Source: Ruminococcus sp. (GTDB lineage: Bacteria > Bacillota > Clostridia > Oscillospirales > Ruminococcaceae). From it: 5,501 nt of DNA. Location of the stretch: positions 1-5,501 of the forward strand of contig JAFYET010000169.1 of assembly GCA_017544125.1 (NCBI GenBank), given 5' to 3'. A model generated the notes under the pieces. That model made no database searches, was not told the DNA's origin, and saw only the letters and a list, made by a program, of their open reading frames with translations. Below, one piece after another: positions 1-5,501 of this stretch (position 1 is its first letter; every line of letters starts with the position of its first letter). The translations under genes and the position numbers were made by a program.

Positions 1-38
1 ATTTTTGTTACCCCCACAACTCCCAATTTCTCACCCAC

Positions 39-70
39 AAAAAACAAAGGCATCGCCGCAAAGCGATGCC
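39..70 (-). terminator. Intrinsic terminator downstream of glgA
   Basis: An 8-bp perfect stem (GGCATCGC at 49-56 pairing with GCGATGCC at 63-70) closes a 6-base loop. Read on the minus strand it is followed by a U-rich run (TTTGTTTTTTGT, 37-48). It lies about 40 bases beyond the glgA stop codon, so it should end the glgA transcript. The U-tract is interrupted by one G early on, but six consecutive T follow. Bases 1-36 beyond it hold nothing I can identify. Confidence 0.85.
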
Positions 71-110
71 TCTGTGTAAGTCAAATATTTTTCAAAGCCG
101 CAGACAGCTA

Positions 111-1556
111 TCAGCCGCCTATGAGCCAGTCGTACATCTCCTTGTACTTGGCAGCGCTTGTCTGCCAGGAGAAATCCTGCTCCATGCCACGGAAAACTAT
201 GCCGTTCCAGTCCTCACGCTTATCCTCGTAGATGTACTTGGCATACATAAGGGTATTGTACATCTCGTGGGCGTTGTAGTTTGCAAAGCTGAAGCCCGTG
301 CCTGTGTTGTCAAAGATGTTGTATGGGTAAACGGTGTCTTTAAGACCGCCTGTTTCTCTTACTATCGGCACTGTGCCGTAGCGAAGAGCCATAAGCTGTG
401 AAAGACCGCAGGGCTCAAAGAGCGAGGGCATCAGGAAAGCATCGCAGGAAGCATATATCTTGTGTGCCATCTCCTCGCTGTAATAGATGTTTGCAGATAC
501 CTTGTTCGGGTACTTGCCTGCAAAGTAGCGGAACATATCCTCATACTTATAATCGCCTGTGCCGAGAACGACTACCTGCACGTTCTGCTGACAGATATTC
601 TCCATCATATAAGCGATAAGGTCAAAGCCCTTCTGGTCGGTAAGGCGGCTGACGATGCCCACAAGGAAACGGTTGTCGTCAAGCTCCAGCCCAAGCTCTG
701 TCTGGAGGGCACGCTTGTTGTTTATCTTCTTTTTGAAGACGGTCTTCTTATCGTATTTCTGATTTATGAGCATATCCTTGGCAGGGTCGAATTCCTTATA
801 GTCGATGCCGTTGACGATGCCTCGCAGGTCATGCTGCCTTGCTCTCATAAGACCGTCAAGGCGCTCACCGAAGAAAGGTGTCTGTATCTCATAAGCATAG
901 GTCTGCGAAACAGTCGTGATAGCGTCTGCATACACAAGACCGCCCTTGAGCATATTACCGTCCTGCTCGGTCCTTAGCTTATCTATCGAGAAATAGTAAT
1001 CAGATAGTCCCGAGAGCCACTTGAACCTCGGCACACCGTCGTTGCCCTGGAATTTGAGGTTATGTATCGTCATAACGCTCTTTATGCCCTGATAGAACTC
1101 ACCGCCTGCAAATGAATCATGCAGGTAAACGGGGATAAGACCTGTCTGCCAGTCGTGGCAGTGTATCACCTGAGGGCGGAAGCCTATAACGGGGAGAGCC
1201 GAGAGCACTGCCCTGTCGAAATACATAAACTTCTCGATATCCCAATGATGCTCAACGTAGGGCTTATCGCCGTTGAAGTAATACTCATTGTCAAGGAAGT
1301 AGAACTTAACGCCGTCATACTCTGTTTCGAGCACGCCTACATACTGGCTCTTGCCCGCAAAGTCCATATAAAAATGGCAGACATACTGAAGTGAGTTTTT
1401 ATACTGCTCCTTCATGCAGGAATACTTGGGCAGGAATACCCTTACGTCATACTCCTTCTTATCAAAGCACTTAGGCAGCGAGCCCACAACATCGGCAAGA
1501 CCGCCCGTCTTGATAAACGGCACGCATTCGCTGGAGACGAAAAGAATGTTTTTCAT
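111..1556 (-). CDS. glgA: Glycogen synthase (ADP-glucose type, GT5 family)
   Basis: A 481-residue protein, close to the 477 residues of E. coli GlgA, that transfers glucose from ADP-glucose to the non-reducing end of a growing alpha-1,4-glucan in the cytoplasm. Visible landmarks in order: the N-terminal KTGGLADVVGSLP nucleotide-sugar loop (Lys16-Pro28, Lys16 matching E. coli Lys15), HDWQTGLIP (134-142), TIHNLKFQG (163-171), a GGLVYADAITTVS segment (205-217), VNGID (248-252), the second Rossmann domain opening VGIVSRLTDQKG (299-310; Arg304 and Lys309 match E. coli Arg300/Lys305), and FEPCGLSQLMALRYGTVPIV (380-399) with Glu381 matching E. coli Glu377, then RETGGLKDTV. The start is supported by GGAGG at 1566-1570, nine bases upstream. 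It appears monocistronic: own promoter upstream, terminator at 39-70 downstream, and no glgB, glgC or glgP in view. The family call is very secure; ADP-glucose preference is inferred from the family. A starch synthase label would describe the same family. Confidence 0.97.
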   Translation of the reverse strand: MKNILFVSSECVPFIKTGGLADVVGSLPKCFDKKEYDVRVFLPKYSCMKEQYKNSLQYVCHFYMDFAGKSQYVGVLETEYDGVKFYFLDNEYYFNGDKPYVEHHWDIEKFMYFDRAVLSALPVIGFRPQVIHCHDWQTGLIPVYLHDSFAGGEFYQGIKSVMTIHNLKFQGNDGVPRFKWLSGLSDYYFSIDKLRTEQDGNMLKGGLVYADAITTVSQTYAYEIQTPFFGERLDGLMRARQHDLRGIVNGIDYKEFDPAKDMLINQKYDKKTVFKKKINNKRALQTELGLELDDNRFLVGIVSRLTDQKGFDLIAYMMENICQQNVQVVVLGTGDYKYEDMFRYFAGKYPNKVSANIYYSEEMAHKIYASCDAFLMPSLFEPCGLSQLMALRYGTVPIVRETGGLKDTVYPYNIFDNTGTGFSFANYNAHEMYNTLMYAKYIYEDKREDWNGIVFRGMEQDFSWQTSAAKYKEMYDWLIGG

Positions 1557-1565
1557 ATATATTAT

Positions 1566-1570
1566 CCTCC
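1566..1570 (-). promoter_or_regulatory. Ribosome binding site of glgA
   Basis: Minus-strand GGAGG, nine bases before the ATG at 1554-1556. It is a strong Shine-Dalgarno match and fixes the glgA start; no competing upstream in-frame start is supported. Confidence 0.85.
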
Positions 1571-1600
1571 GTTTCAGATAGTTTTCTTATTCATTATATT

Positions 1601-1630
1601 ATTATAACATATTCCCGATATGTAAATCAA
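1601..1630 (-). promoter_or_regulatory. Sigma-A promoter of glgA (extended -10)
   Basis: Minus strand: TTGATT at 1625-1630 as the -35 element, an 18-base spacer, then TATAAT at 1601-1606, a perfect -10. The -10 is preceded by TG one base upstream (TGTTATAAT), giving an extended -10 that compensates for the imperfect -35. Transcription would start near 1594, leaving a leader of about 38 bases that contains the ribosome binding site. No clear operator is visible. Confidence 0.8.
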
Positions 1631-1658
1631 TAGTTATATTAACGATTTTAGGGGGTAT

Positions 1659-1686
1659 AAACAATGCACAATTCACAATTCATTAT
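1659..1686 (-). repeat. Degenerate heptamer repeat tract, ATT(A/G)TG(A/C) type
   Basis: Read on the minus strand, four 7-base units follow each other: ATAATGA, ATTGTGA, ATTGTGC, ATTGTTT. The two central units are exact members of the ATTRTGM family and the outer two are degraded. The tract sits just beyond the alaS terminator and upstream of the glgA promoter. A related tract lies on the other strand at 4484-4508. Function unknown; it could be a relic of a small dispersed intergenic repeat. Confidence 0.55.
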
Positions 1687-1694
1687 TAAGGCAT

Positions 1695-1730
1695 AAAAAA
1701 CCCCGGGGCTTTTACCGACAAGCCCCGGGG
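1695..1730 (-). terminator. Intrinsic terminator downstream of alaS
   Basis: An 11-bp perfect stem (1701-1711 pairing with 1720-1730, core CCCCGGGG) encloses an 8-base loop and is followed on the minus strand by TTTTTT (1695-1700). It begins 23 bases beyond the alaS stop codon. This very stable hairpin should separate alaS transcription from glgA, consistent with glgA having its own promoter. Confidence 0.93.
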
Positions 1731-1753
1731 CAAAGTACATATTATTCGGTCAT

Positions 1754-4408
1754 TTATACAAACTCATCCACAACAGCCTTAGCACCTGCAAGTGCCTCGT
1801 CTATCTTCGCCTTGTCGCCGACACCTGCCATAGCGCTTTCGGGGCGGCCGCCGCCCTTGCCGCCTGTGAGGGCTGCTACCTTGCCGACGATCTTTCCTGC
1901 GTGTGCGCCGCCGGAAACTGCCGCCTTGCCGCAGGCGCATACGATGTTTGCCTTCTCGCCGTCAATGCCAGCAAGAATAACTATAAGGCTGTCATCATTG
2001 CCCTTCATGTCGTCAGCCATTTTTCTGAGCGCATCGGGCTTGGTGTTATCTAACTTGCCTGTGATGAGCTTAAACTCGCCCACTGTCTCGGCGCTGTCTG
2101 CAAGGGCTGCTGCCTTGCTTGCAGCTATCACGCCTCTGAGCTCGTCACGCTCCTTTTCAAGTGCCTTTATCTCAGCCATAACTGCCTGAGCACGGTTAAC
2201 TATCTCAGCCTGGTTGTTGACCTTGAGCACCTTTGCTGTGTCAGCAAGGCGCTTGCCGTTCTCCTCCATAAGCTCGTAAACGCTGTAACCTGTAACTGCC
2301 TCTATACGCCTTACGCCGCTTGCTACCGAGCTTTCGGAAACTATCTTGAAAAGCCCTATCTTTGCGGTGCTGTCAAGATGTGTTCCGCCGCAGAATTCGA
2401 TAGATGCTGTGTCATCGCCGCTGCCCATAGTTACTACACGAACCGTCTCGCCGTACTTCTCGCCGAAGAGCGCCATAGCGCCCAGCTTCTGTGCCTCGGC
2501 AATGGGCATCTCCTGCATGGTTATGTCAAGACCTGACATTATCCACTGATTTACCATGCCCTCGACCTTGGCTATCTCCTCCTCGGTAAGTGCCGAGAAG
2601 TGCGAGAAGTCAAATCTGAGCCTCTTGGAATCTACCAGCTGACCTGCCTGATGAACGTGGTCGCCAAGCACTGCCCTGAGAGCTGCCTGTAAAAGGTGTG
2701 CGTAGGAGTGGTTTCTCATAGTTGCAAGCCTTGTGAGCCTGTCCACCCTGAACTCCGCCTGCTGACCCTTGGTGATAACGCCCTCAGTCACCTTTACCTT
2801 GTGAGCAAACTTGCCGCCCACAGCCTTCTGAACGTCGATGACCTGTGCTGCACCTGTGCCGGTGGTGATAACGCCTGTATCTGCTGCCTGACCGCCGCTC
2901 TCTGCATAGAAAGGTGTCTGTGTTGCAACGATATATACCTCGTCGCCTGCCTTTGCTTCATCTATAAGCTCTGTTTCTGTTGCAAGGTAGTCGATGCTGC
3001 CCTTGTCCTCAAAGCGGTCATAGCCTGTGAACTTTGTTGTTACTTCCTTGTCGATCTGATGGAAAACTGTCTCGTCAGCGCCCATGTACTTCGAGTCGCC
3101 TCTTGCTGCACGGGCAGTTTCACGCTGCACCTGCATAGCCTTCTCAAAGCCTTCCTCATCAACGGTAAGACCCTTCTCCTCGAGTATCTCACGGGTAAGG
3201 TCAAGCGGGAAGCCGTAGGTGTCTGAGAGCTTGAAGCAATCCTCACCTGCAAGCACCTTCTCGCCCTTATTTGTAAGGTCTTCTATCATACCGTCGAGCA
3301 GCTTCATGCCTCTGTCGATAGTAGCGTTGAAGCTCTCCTCCTCCTTGGTGAGCAGCTTTACGATGTAGTCATACTTCTCTTCAAGCTCGTTATACTCTAC
3401 CTTGGAGTTGTCAACTACTGTCTTAACTATATCCTTAAGGAACAGACCGTTTATGCCAAGGAGCTTGCCGTGTCTTACAGCACGTCTTAAAAGCCTTCTC
3501 ATAACGTAGCCCCTGCCTTCGTTTGAGGGGAGCACGCCGTCGCCCGCCATGAATGTTACCGAGCGTATATGGTCGGTGATAACACGAATGGATACGTCCT
3601 TCTTGTATTCCTTGCCGTACTCGCAGCCTGCTATCTCGCAGATCTTGTCTCTGATAGCCTTGACTGTATCAACATCGAATATGCTGTCAACGCCCTGCAT
3701 AAGTGCAGCAAGACGCTCAAGACCCATGCCCGTGTCAATGTTCTTCTGTGCAAGGGGGGTATATGTGCCGTCCTCGTGGCGCTCGAACTGTGTAAATACC
3801 AGGTTCCAGAATTCCATATATCTGTCGCAGTCACAGCCGACACCACAGGTGGGCTTGCCGCAGCCGTACTTCTCGCCACGGTCAAAGTATATCTCAGAGC
3901 AGGGGCCGCAGGGACCGTCAACGCCAGCCTCCCAGAAGTTATCTTCCTTGCCCATGCGGGTTATGCGGTCAAGGGGCACGCCTGCCTTTTCGTTCCATAT
4001 CTTTTCAGCCTCGTCATCGTCCTGATAAACAGTAACATAGAGCCTGTCCTTAGGGAGCTTTAGAACTTCCGTAACATACTCCCACGCCCATGCGATAGCC
4101 TCCTCCTTGAAATAATCGCCGAAGGAAAAGTTGCCCAGCATCTCGAAGAATGTGCCGTGGCGTGCTGTCTTGCCCACGTTCTCGATATCGCCTGTTCTGA
4201 TGCACTTCTGACAGGTGGTCATCCTCTTGCGGGGCGGTACCTCCTGACCTGTGAAGTAGGGCTTTAAGGGAGCCATGCCCGCAACGATGAGCAGCAGGCT
4301 GTTATCTCCCTGCGGTATCAGCGGGTAGCTCTTGTGGCGCAGACACCCTTTCTGCGCAAAGAAGTTAAGATACGACTCACGAAGGTCGTTAAGACTTGTC
4401 CATTCCAT
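1754..4408 (-). CDS. alaS: Alanine--tRNA ligase (AlaRS), full length with editing and C-Ala domains
   Basis: An 884-residue class II synthetase, a normal bacterial AlaRS length, that attaches alanine to tRNA-Ala and hydrolyses mischarged Ser/Gly-tRNA-Ala. Catalytic domain: motif 2 region RHGTFFEMLGNFSFGDYF (83-100) and motif 3 GMGLERL (227-233). The editing domain has the zinc-site pairs H567-S-Y-A-H571 and C673-G-G-T-H677. A charged helical segment (about 700-745, rich in Glu, Lys and Arg, likely coiled coil) leads into the C-Ala/DHHA1 domain with GGKGGGRP (849-856). A cysteine-rich insert (C183, C188, C192, C194, ending GCDCDR) lies before motif 3, as I recall from other clostridial AlaRS. 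The chosen ATG (4406-4408) gives MEWTSLNDLRESY, matching the usual Bacillota N-terminus, and has AAAGGA nine bases upstream. An in-frame ATG at 4424-4426 would add six residues but overlaps that ribosome binding site. Expression is expected to follow tRNA-Ala charging through the T-box upstream. Confidence 0.98.
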   Translation of the reverse strand: MEWTSLNDLRESYLNFFAQKGCLRHKSYPLIPQGDNSLLLIVAGMAPLKPYFTGQEVPPRKRMTTCQKCIRTGDIENVGKTARHGTFFEMLGNFSFGDYFKEEAIAWAWEYVTEVLKLPKDRLYVTVYQDDDEAEKIWNEKAGVPLDRITRMGKEDNFWEAGVDGPCGPCSEIYFDRGEKYGCGKPTCGVGCDCDRYMEFWNLVFTQFERHEDGTYTPLAQKNIDTGMGLERLAALMQGVDSIFDVDTVKAIRDKICEIAGCEYGKEYKKDVSIRVITDHIRSVTFMAGDGVLPSNEGRGYVMRRLLRRAVRHGKLLGINGLFLKDIVKTVVDNSKVEYNELEEKYDYIVKLLTKEEESFNATIDRGMKLLDGMIEDLTNKGEKVLAGEDCFKLSDTYGFPLDLTREILEEKGLTVDEEGFEKAMQVQRETARAARGDSKYMGADETVFHQIDKEVTTKFTGYDRFEDKGSIDYLATETELIDEAKAGDEVYIVATQTPFYAESGGQAADTGVITTGTGAAQVIDVQKAVGGKFAHKVKVTEGVITKGQQAEFRVDRLTRLATMRNHSYAHLLQAALRAVLGDHVHQAGQLVDSKRLRFDFSHFSALTEEEIAKVEGMVNQWIMSGLDITMQEMPIAEAQKLGAMALFGEKYGETVRVVTMGSGDDTASIEFCGGTHLDSTAKIGLFKIVSESSVASGVRRIEAVTGYSVYELMEENGKRLADTAKVLKVNNQAEIVNRAQAVMAEIKALEKERDELRGVIAASKAAALADSAETVGEFKLITGKLDNTKPDALRKMADDMKGNDDSLIVILAGIDGEKANIVCACGKAAVSGGAHAGKIVGKVAALTGGKGGGRPESAMAGVGDKAKIDEALAGAKAVVDEFV

Positions 4409-4417
4409 GATTTCTCG

Positions 4418-4423
4418 TCCTTT
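4418..4423 (-). promoter_or_regulatory. Ribosome binding site that decides the alaS start
   Basis: Minus-strand AAAGGA ends nine bases before the ATG at 4406-4408. Because the alternative ATG at 4424-4426 lies immediately upstream of this site and has no purine-rich site of its own at proper spacing, the downstream ATG is preferred. Confidence 0.75.
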
Positions 4424-4464
4424 CATATGTTGGTTTTACAAAGTGTGATCTGAGCAGACACAAA

Positions 4465-4479
4465 TGCGGCGAAGCCGCA
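4465..4479 (-). repeat. Compact GC hairpin in the alaS leader
   Basis: Perfect 6-bp inverted repeat TGCGGC / GCCGCA around a 3-base loop (TTC on the minus strand). It lies in the transcribed leader between the T-box terminator and the alaS ribosome binding site. The minus-strand sequence after it (TTTGTGTC) is only weakly U-rich, so it is a poor terminator candidate. It adjoins the heptamer tract at 4484-4508, and the two may form one dispersed repeat. Role unknown. Confidence 0.55.
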
Positions 4480-4483
4480 GATA

Positions 4484-4508
4484 ATTATGCATTATGCATT
4501 ATGAATTA
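4484..4508 (+). repeat. Heptamer tandem repeat tract in the alaS leader
   Basis: Plus-strand units ATTATGC, ATTATGC, ATTATGA and a partial ATTA follow with exact 7-base period. They belong to the same ATTRTGM family as the tract at 1659-1686, but lie in opposite orientation. The tract directly abuts the T-run of the T-box terminator, so it is transcribed only on readthrough into alaS. No coding potential; function unknown. Confidence 0.65.
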
Positions 4509-4542
4509 AAAAAAGCCCCGCCCCTGATATGGGACGAAACTT
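4508..4542 (-). terminator. Regulated terminator of the alaS T-box
   Basis: On the minus strand, 4531-4542 (AAGUUUCGUCCC) pairs with 4513-4524 (GGGGCGGGGCUU) in a 12-bp stem with four G·U pairs, closing a 6-base loop (AUAUCA), followed by seven U (4508-4514). The 5' arm shares bases 4531-4539 with the antiterminator helix, so the two folds exclude each other, as expected for transcriptional T-box control. Confidence 0.92.
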
Positions 4543-4745
4543 CTGATTCCGTGTTACCACCCAAATTGCAGAACATAAAAGATTTAAGTTCTGCCGCTCG
4601 TTTGCCTTTAACGCAGACCTACGCCTGTGCTTTCGCACAGATACTCGGGAGCAGCAGCAGGGGTACCGGTGTAAAGGCTCGCACCAAACGCCTTCTCTCT
4701 TGAACACCTGACATACGACGCATTCTCCGTCATCGCTTTTGATAC
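4508..4745 (-). promoter_or_regulatory. T-box riboswitch, alanine type, controlling alaS
   Basis: A cis-acting leader RNA that senses uncharged tRNA-Ala and permits readthrough into alaS. All parts are visible on the minus strand. Stem I has GGAG (4725-4728) pairing with CUCC (4648-4651) below the specifier loop, GGUGU/ACACC (4704-4708 with 4668-4672), an AGAGAG-type bulge (about 4695-4703) and a distal stem AAGGC/GCCUU (4690-4694 with 4674-4678) with GGUG in its loop. The likely specifier is GCU (4653-4655), an alanine codon, followed by a purine. A hairpin with a GAAA loop is at 4625-4640, and stem III is GCAGAAC/GUUCUGC (4568-4574 with 4588-4594). The antiterminator is UGGG (4560-4563) with CCCA (4530-4533), a 7-base bulge UGGUAAC (4553-4559), and ACGGAA (4547-4552) with UUUCGU (4534-4539). 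UGGU fits the NCCA end of a tRNA with discriminator A, expected for tRNA-Ala. The 5' end is an estimate from the promoter. Confidence 0.95.
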
Positions 4746-4751
4746 TCATAT

Positions 4752-4780
4752 ATCATACCACTTTAAAAGGCGTTTGTCAA
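4752..4780 (-). promoter_or_regulatory. Sigma-A promoter of the alaS T-box leader
   Basis: Minus strand: consensus TTGACA at 4775-4780, a 17-base spacer, and TATGAT at 4752-4757 (one mismatch from consensus). Transcription would start near 4745, just ahead of T-box stem I, giving a leader of roughly 340 bases before the alaS ATG. Near-ideal spacing and sequence indicate a strong constitutive promoter, with control left to the riboswitch. Confidence 0.92.
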
Positions 4781-4854
4781 GGGCTTTATACAAAGTTAAC
4801 ATTTTAGTGCTTTGCAAACTGTGTAATATGTATGCTTTATGCTGTGTTTTGTGA

Positions 4855-4883
4855 TTGACTAAAAGGGCAGATTATGCTATAAT
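4855..4883 (+). promoter_or_regulatory. Sigma-A promoter of rlmA (extended -10)
   Basis: TTGACT at 4855-4860, a 17-base spacer, and a perfect TATAAT at 4878-4883, with TG at 4875-4876 forming an extended -10 (TGCTATAAT). It diverges from the alaS promoter, the two -35 boxes being 74 bases apart. The predicted start, near 4890, leaves only about 11 bases of leader before the rlmA ATG. Bases 4781-4854 between the two promoters are AT-rich and show no clear operator. Confidence 0.88.
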
Positions 4884-4890
4884 ACTTTAC

Positions 4891-4895
4891 GGTGA
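4891..4895 (+). promoter_or_regulatory. Ribosome binding site of rlmA
   Basis: GGTGA five bases before the ATG at 4901-4903, a moderate Shine-Dalgarno match that would lie at the extreme 5' end of the predicted mRNA. It supports ATG 4901 as the start. Confidence 0.6.
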
Positions 4896-4900
4896 ATGAT

Positions 4901-5501
4901 ATGAACGTAAACTACCTATGCCCCGTTTGCGGGCAAAAGCTCAAAAAGGGAGAAAATTCGTACAAATGTCGTGATGGGCACAGCTTTGACATCGCCAGAA
5001 AGGGTTATGTCAACCTGCTTACGACCAAGGGCAGAAACCCCGTCAAAGCAGGCGATAACAAAGAGATGATAAAAGCGAGGAGCGCCTTTCTCGACACGGG
5101 GCTGTATGAGCCTTTAGCACAGAAAATCGGACAGCTTGCAGCCGCCCTGACAGCGGGTATAAAAGAGCCTGTGATAATCGACTCAGGCTGCGGCGAGGGG
5201 TATTACACCTGCATTTATGCGCAGAGCGTGCCGAACGCCTGTATCATCGGAATTGATATTTCAAAGCACGGCATCGACCACGCAGCGTCAAGAGCAAGGC
5301 AGAAAGCCCTTGACAGCGTACGCTTTGCGGTGGCTTCGGCTTTCTCGCTGCCCGTCAGGGAGGAGTGTGCAGATGTTGTGATAAGCTGCTTTGCCCCCGT
5401 GAGCAATGACGAATACGCAAGGGTGCTGAAAAAAGGCGGGCATCTGCTTATCATCAGCCCGACGGAGAAGCACTTATTAGGGCTAAAAAACGTACTGTAT
5501 G
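4901..5501 (+). CDS. rlmA: 23S rRNA (guanine-N1)-methyltransferase, RlmA family (3' end beyond window)
   Basis: The first 200 codons of an SAM-dependent enzyme that methylates N1 of a guanine in 23S rRNA helix 35 (G745 for E. coli RlmA-I, G748 for Gram-positive RlmA-II/TlrB), near the peptide exit tunnel. The N-terminal zinc finger is C7, C10, C23, H27, with the same spacing as the E. coli zinc ligands Cys5, Cys8, Cys21 and His25. It is followed by the family signature GHSFDIARKGYVNLL (26-40) and GDNKEMIKARSAFL (51-64). The methyltransferase fold shows motif I DSGCGEGYY (94-102), the acidic strand end GIDISKHGI (117-125), a CFAPVSNDEYARVLKKGG stretch (163-180) and PTEKHLLGLKNVLY (187-200), which resembles the E. 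coli segment around RHLMELKGLIY. Family members are about 270-280 residues, so roughly 70-80 are missing at the window edge; no damage is seen in the visible part. It is transcribed divergently from alaS from its own promoter. Which guanine it modifies is inferred from the phylum (G748), not shown. Confidence 0.93.
   Translation, partial: MNVNYLCPVCGQKLKKGENSYKCRDGHSFDIARKGYVNLLTTKGRNPVKAGDNKEMIKARSAFLDTGLYEPLAQKIGQLAAALTAGIKEPVIIDSGCGEGYYTCIYAQSVPNACIIGIDISKHGIDHAASRARQKALDSVRFAVASAFSLPVREECADVVISCFAPVSNDEYARVLKKGGHLLIISPTEKHLLGLKNVLY

Noticed and set aside
1..36. Possible upstream gene or leader at the left edge
   Set aside because: Only 36 bases remain beyond the glgA terminator and no start, ribosome binding site or structure can be supported.
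462..977. 171-codon open frame on the plus strand inside glgA
   Set aside because: It is antisense to a clearly conserved gene, its translation resembles no family I know, and it has no ribosome binding site or promoter. The same applies to the other plus-strand frames in glgA and alaS (e.g. 66-401, 1119-1394, 1812-2189, 2696-3226, 3549-4063).
4409..4426. Longer alaS start (MKGREI extension)
   Set aside because: The extension codons contain the AAAGGA ribosome binding site of the downstream ATG, and the shorter N-terminus matches the usual AlaRS start.
4465..4479. Hairpin as a second terminator in the alaS leader
   Set aside because: The following minus-strand bases (TTTGTGTC) are too poor in U for efficient intrinsic termination, and a constitutive terminator here would defeat T-box readthrough.
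4484..4508. Possible CRISPR or satellite array
   Set aside because: Units are only 7 bases, contiguous, without spacers, and there are just three to four copies.
4492..4749. 85-codon minus-strand open frame across the alaS leader
   Set aside because: The sequence is explained in detail by T-box structure, the frame's ATG lies at or upstream of the predicted transcription start, and it lacks a ribosome binding site.
5215..5473. Minus-strand open frames of 61-79 codons at the right end
   Set aside because: They are antisense shadows of the well-supported rlmA coding sequence.

Overview
The window looks like a chromosomal housekeeping segment from a Bacillota (Clostridia) bacterium, most likely Ruminococcus-like. 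The evidence is a T-box riboswitch upstream of alaS, a clostridial-type cysteine-rich insert in the alanyl-tRNA synthetase, moderate GC with AT-rich intergenic regions, strong sigma-A promoters and GC-rich hairpin + U-tract terminators. The genus is inference; the phylum is well supported.

Layout: from the left, a minus-strand intrinsic terminator (39-70) ends glgA, a complete glycogen synthase gene (111-1556, minus). glgA has its own promoter with an extended -10 and a good ribosome binding site. A 197-base gap then holds degenerate 7-base repeats and the alaS terminator (1695-1730). A complete alaS follows (1754-4408, minus). Its leader of roughly 340 bases carries a full T-box riboswitch (about 4508-4745) driven by a consensus promoter (-35 at 4775-4780, -10 at 4752-4757). 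Between the riboswitch terminator and the alaS start lie a second set of 7-base repeats and a compact GC hairpin. Diverging to the right, from a promoter at 4855-4883, is rlmA (4901 to the window end, plus), a 23S rRNA guanine N1-methyltransferase cut off after 200 codons.

How the genes fit together: each gene has its own promoter or terminator signals, so these look like three separate transcription units rather than one operon. alaS charges tRNA-Ala, and uncharged tRNA-Ala should switch it on through the T-box: the putative specifier is GCU (Ala) and the acceptor-binding bulge has UGGU, matching the A discriminator expected of tRNA-Ala. rlmA modifies 23S rRNA in the ribosome exit-tunnel region. 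glgA makes glycogen and has no other glg gene in view.

I found no mobile element gene, CRISPR array, tRNA or rRNA gene, and no convincing undescribed system. The most unusual material is the pair of oppositely oriented heptamer-repeat tracts flanking alaS, one of them (with a hairpin) inside the alaS leader, and the triple GCU run at the T-box specifier.
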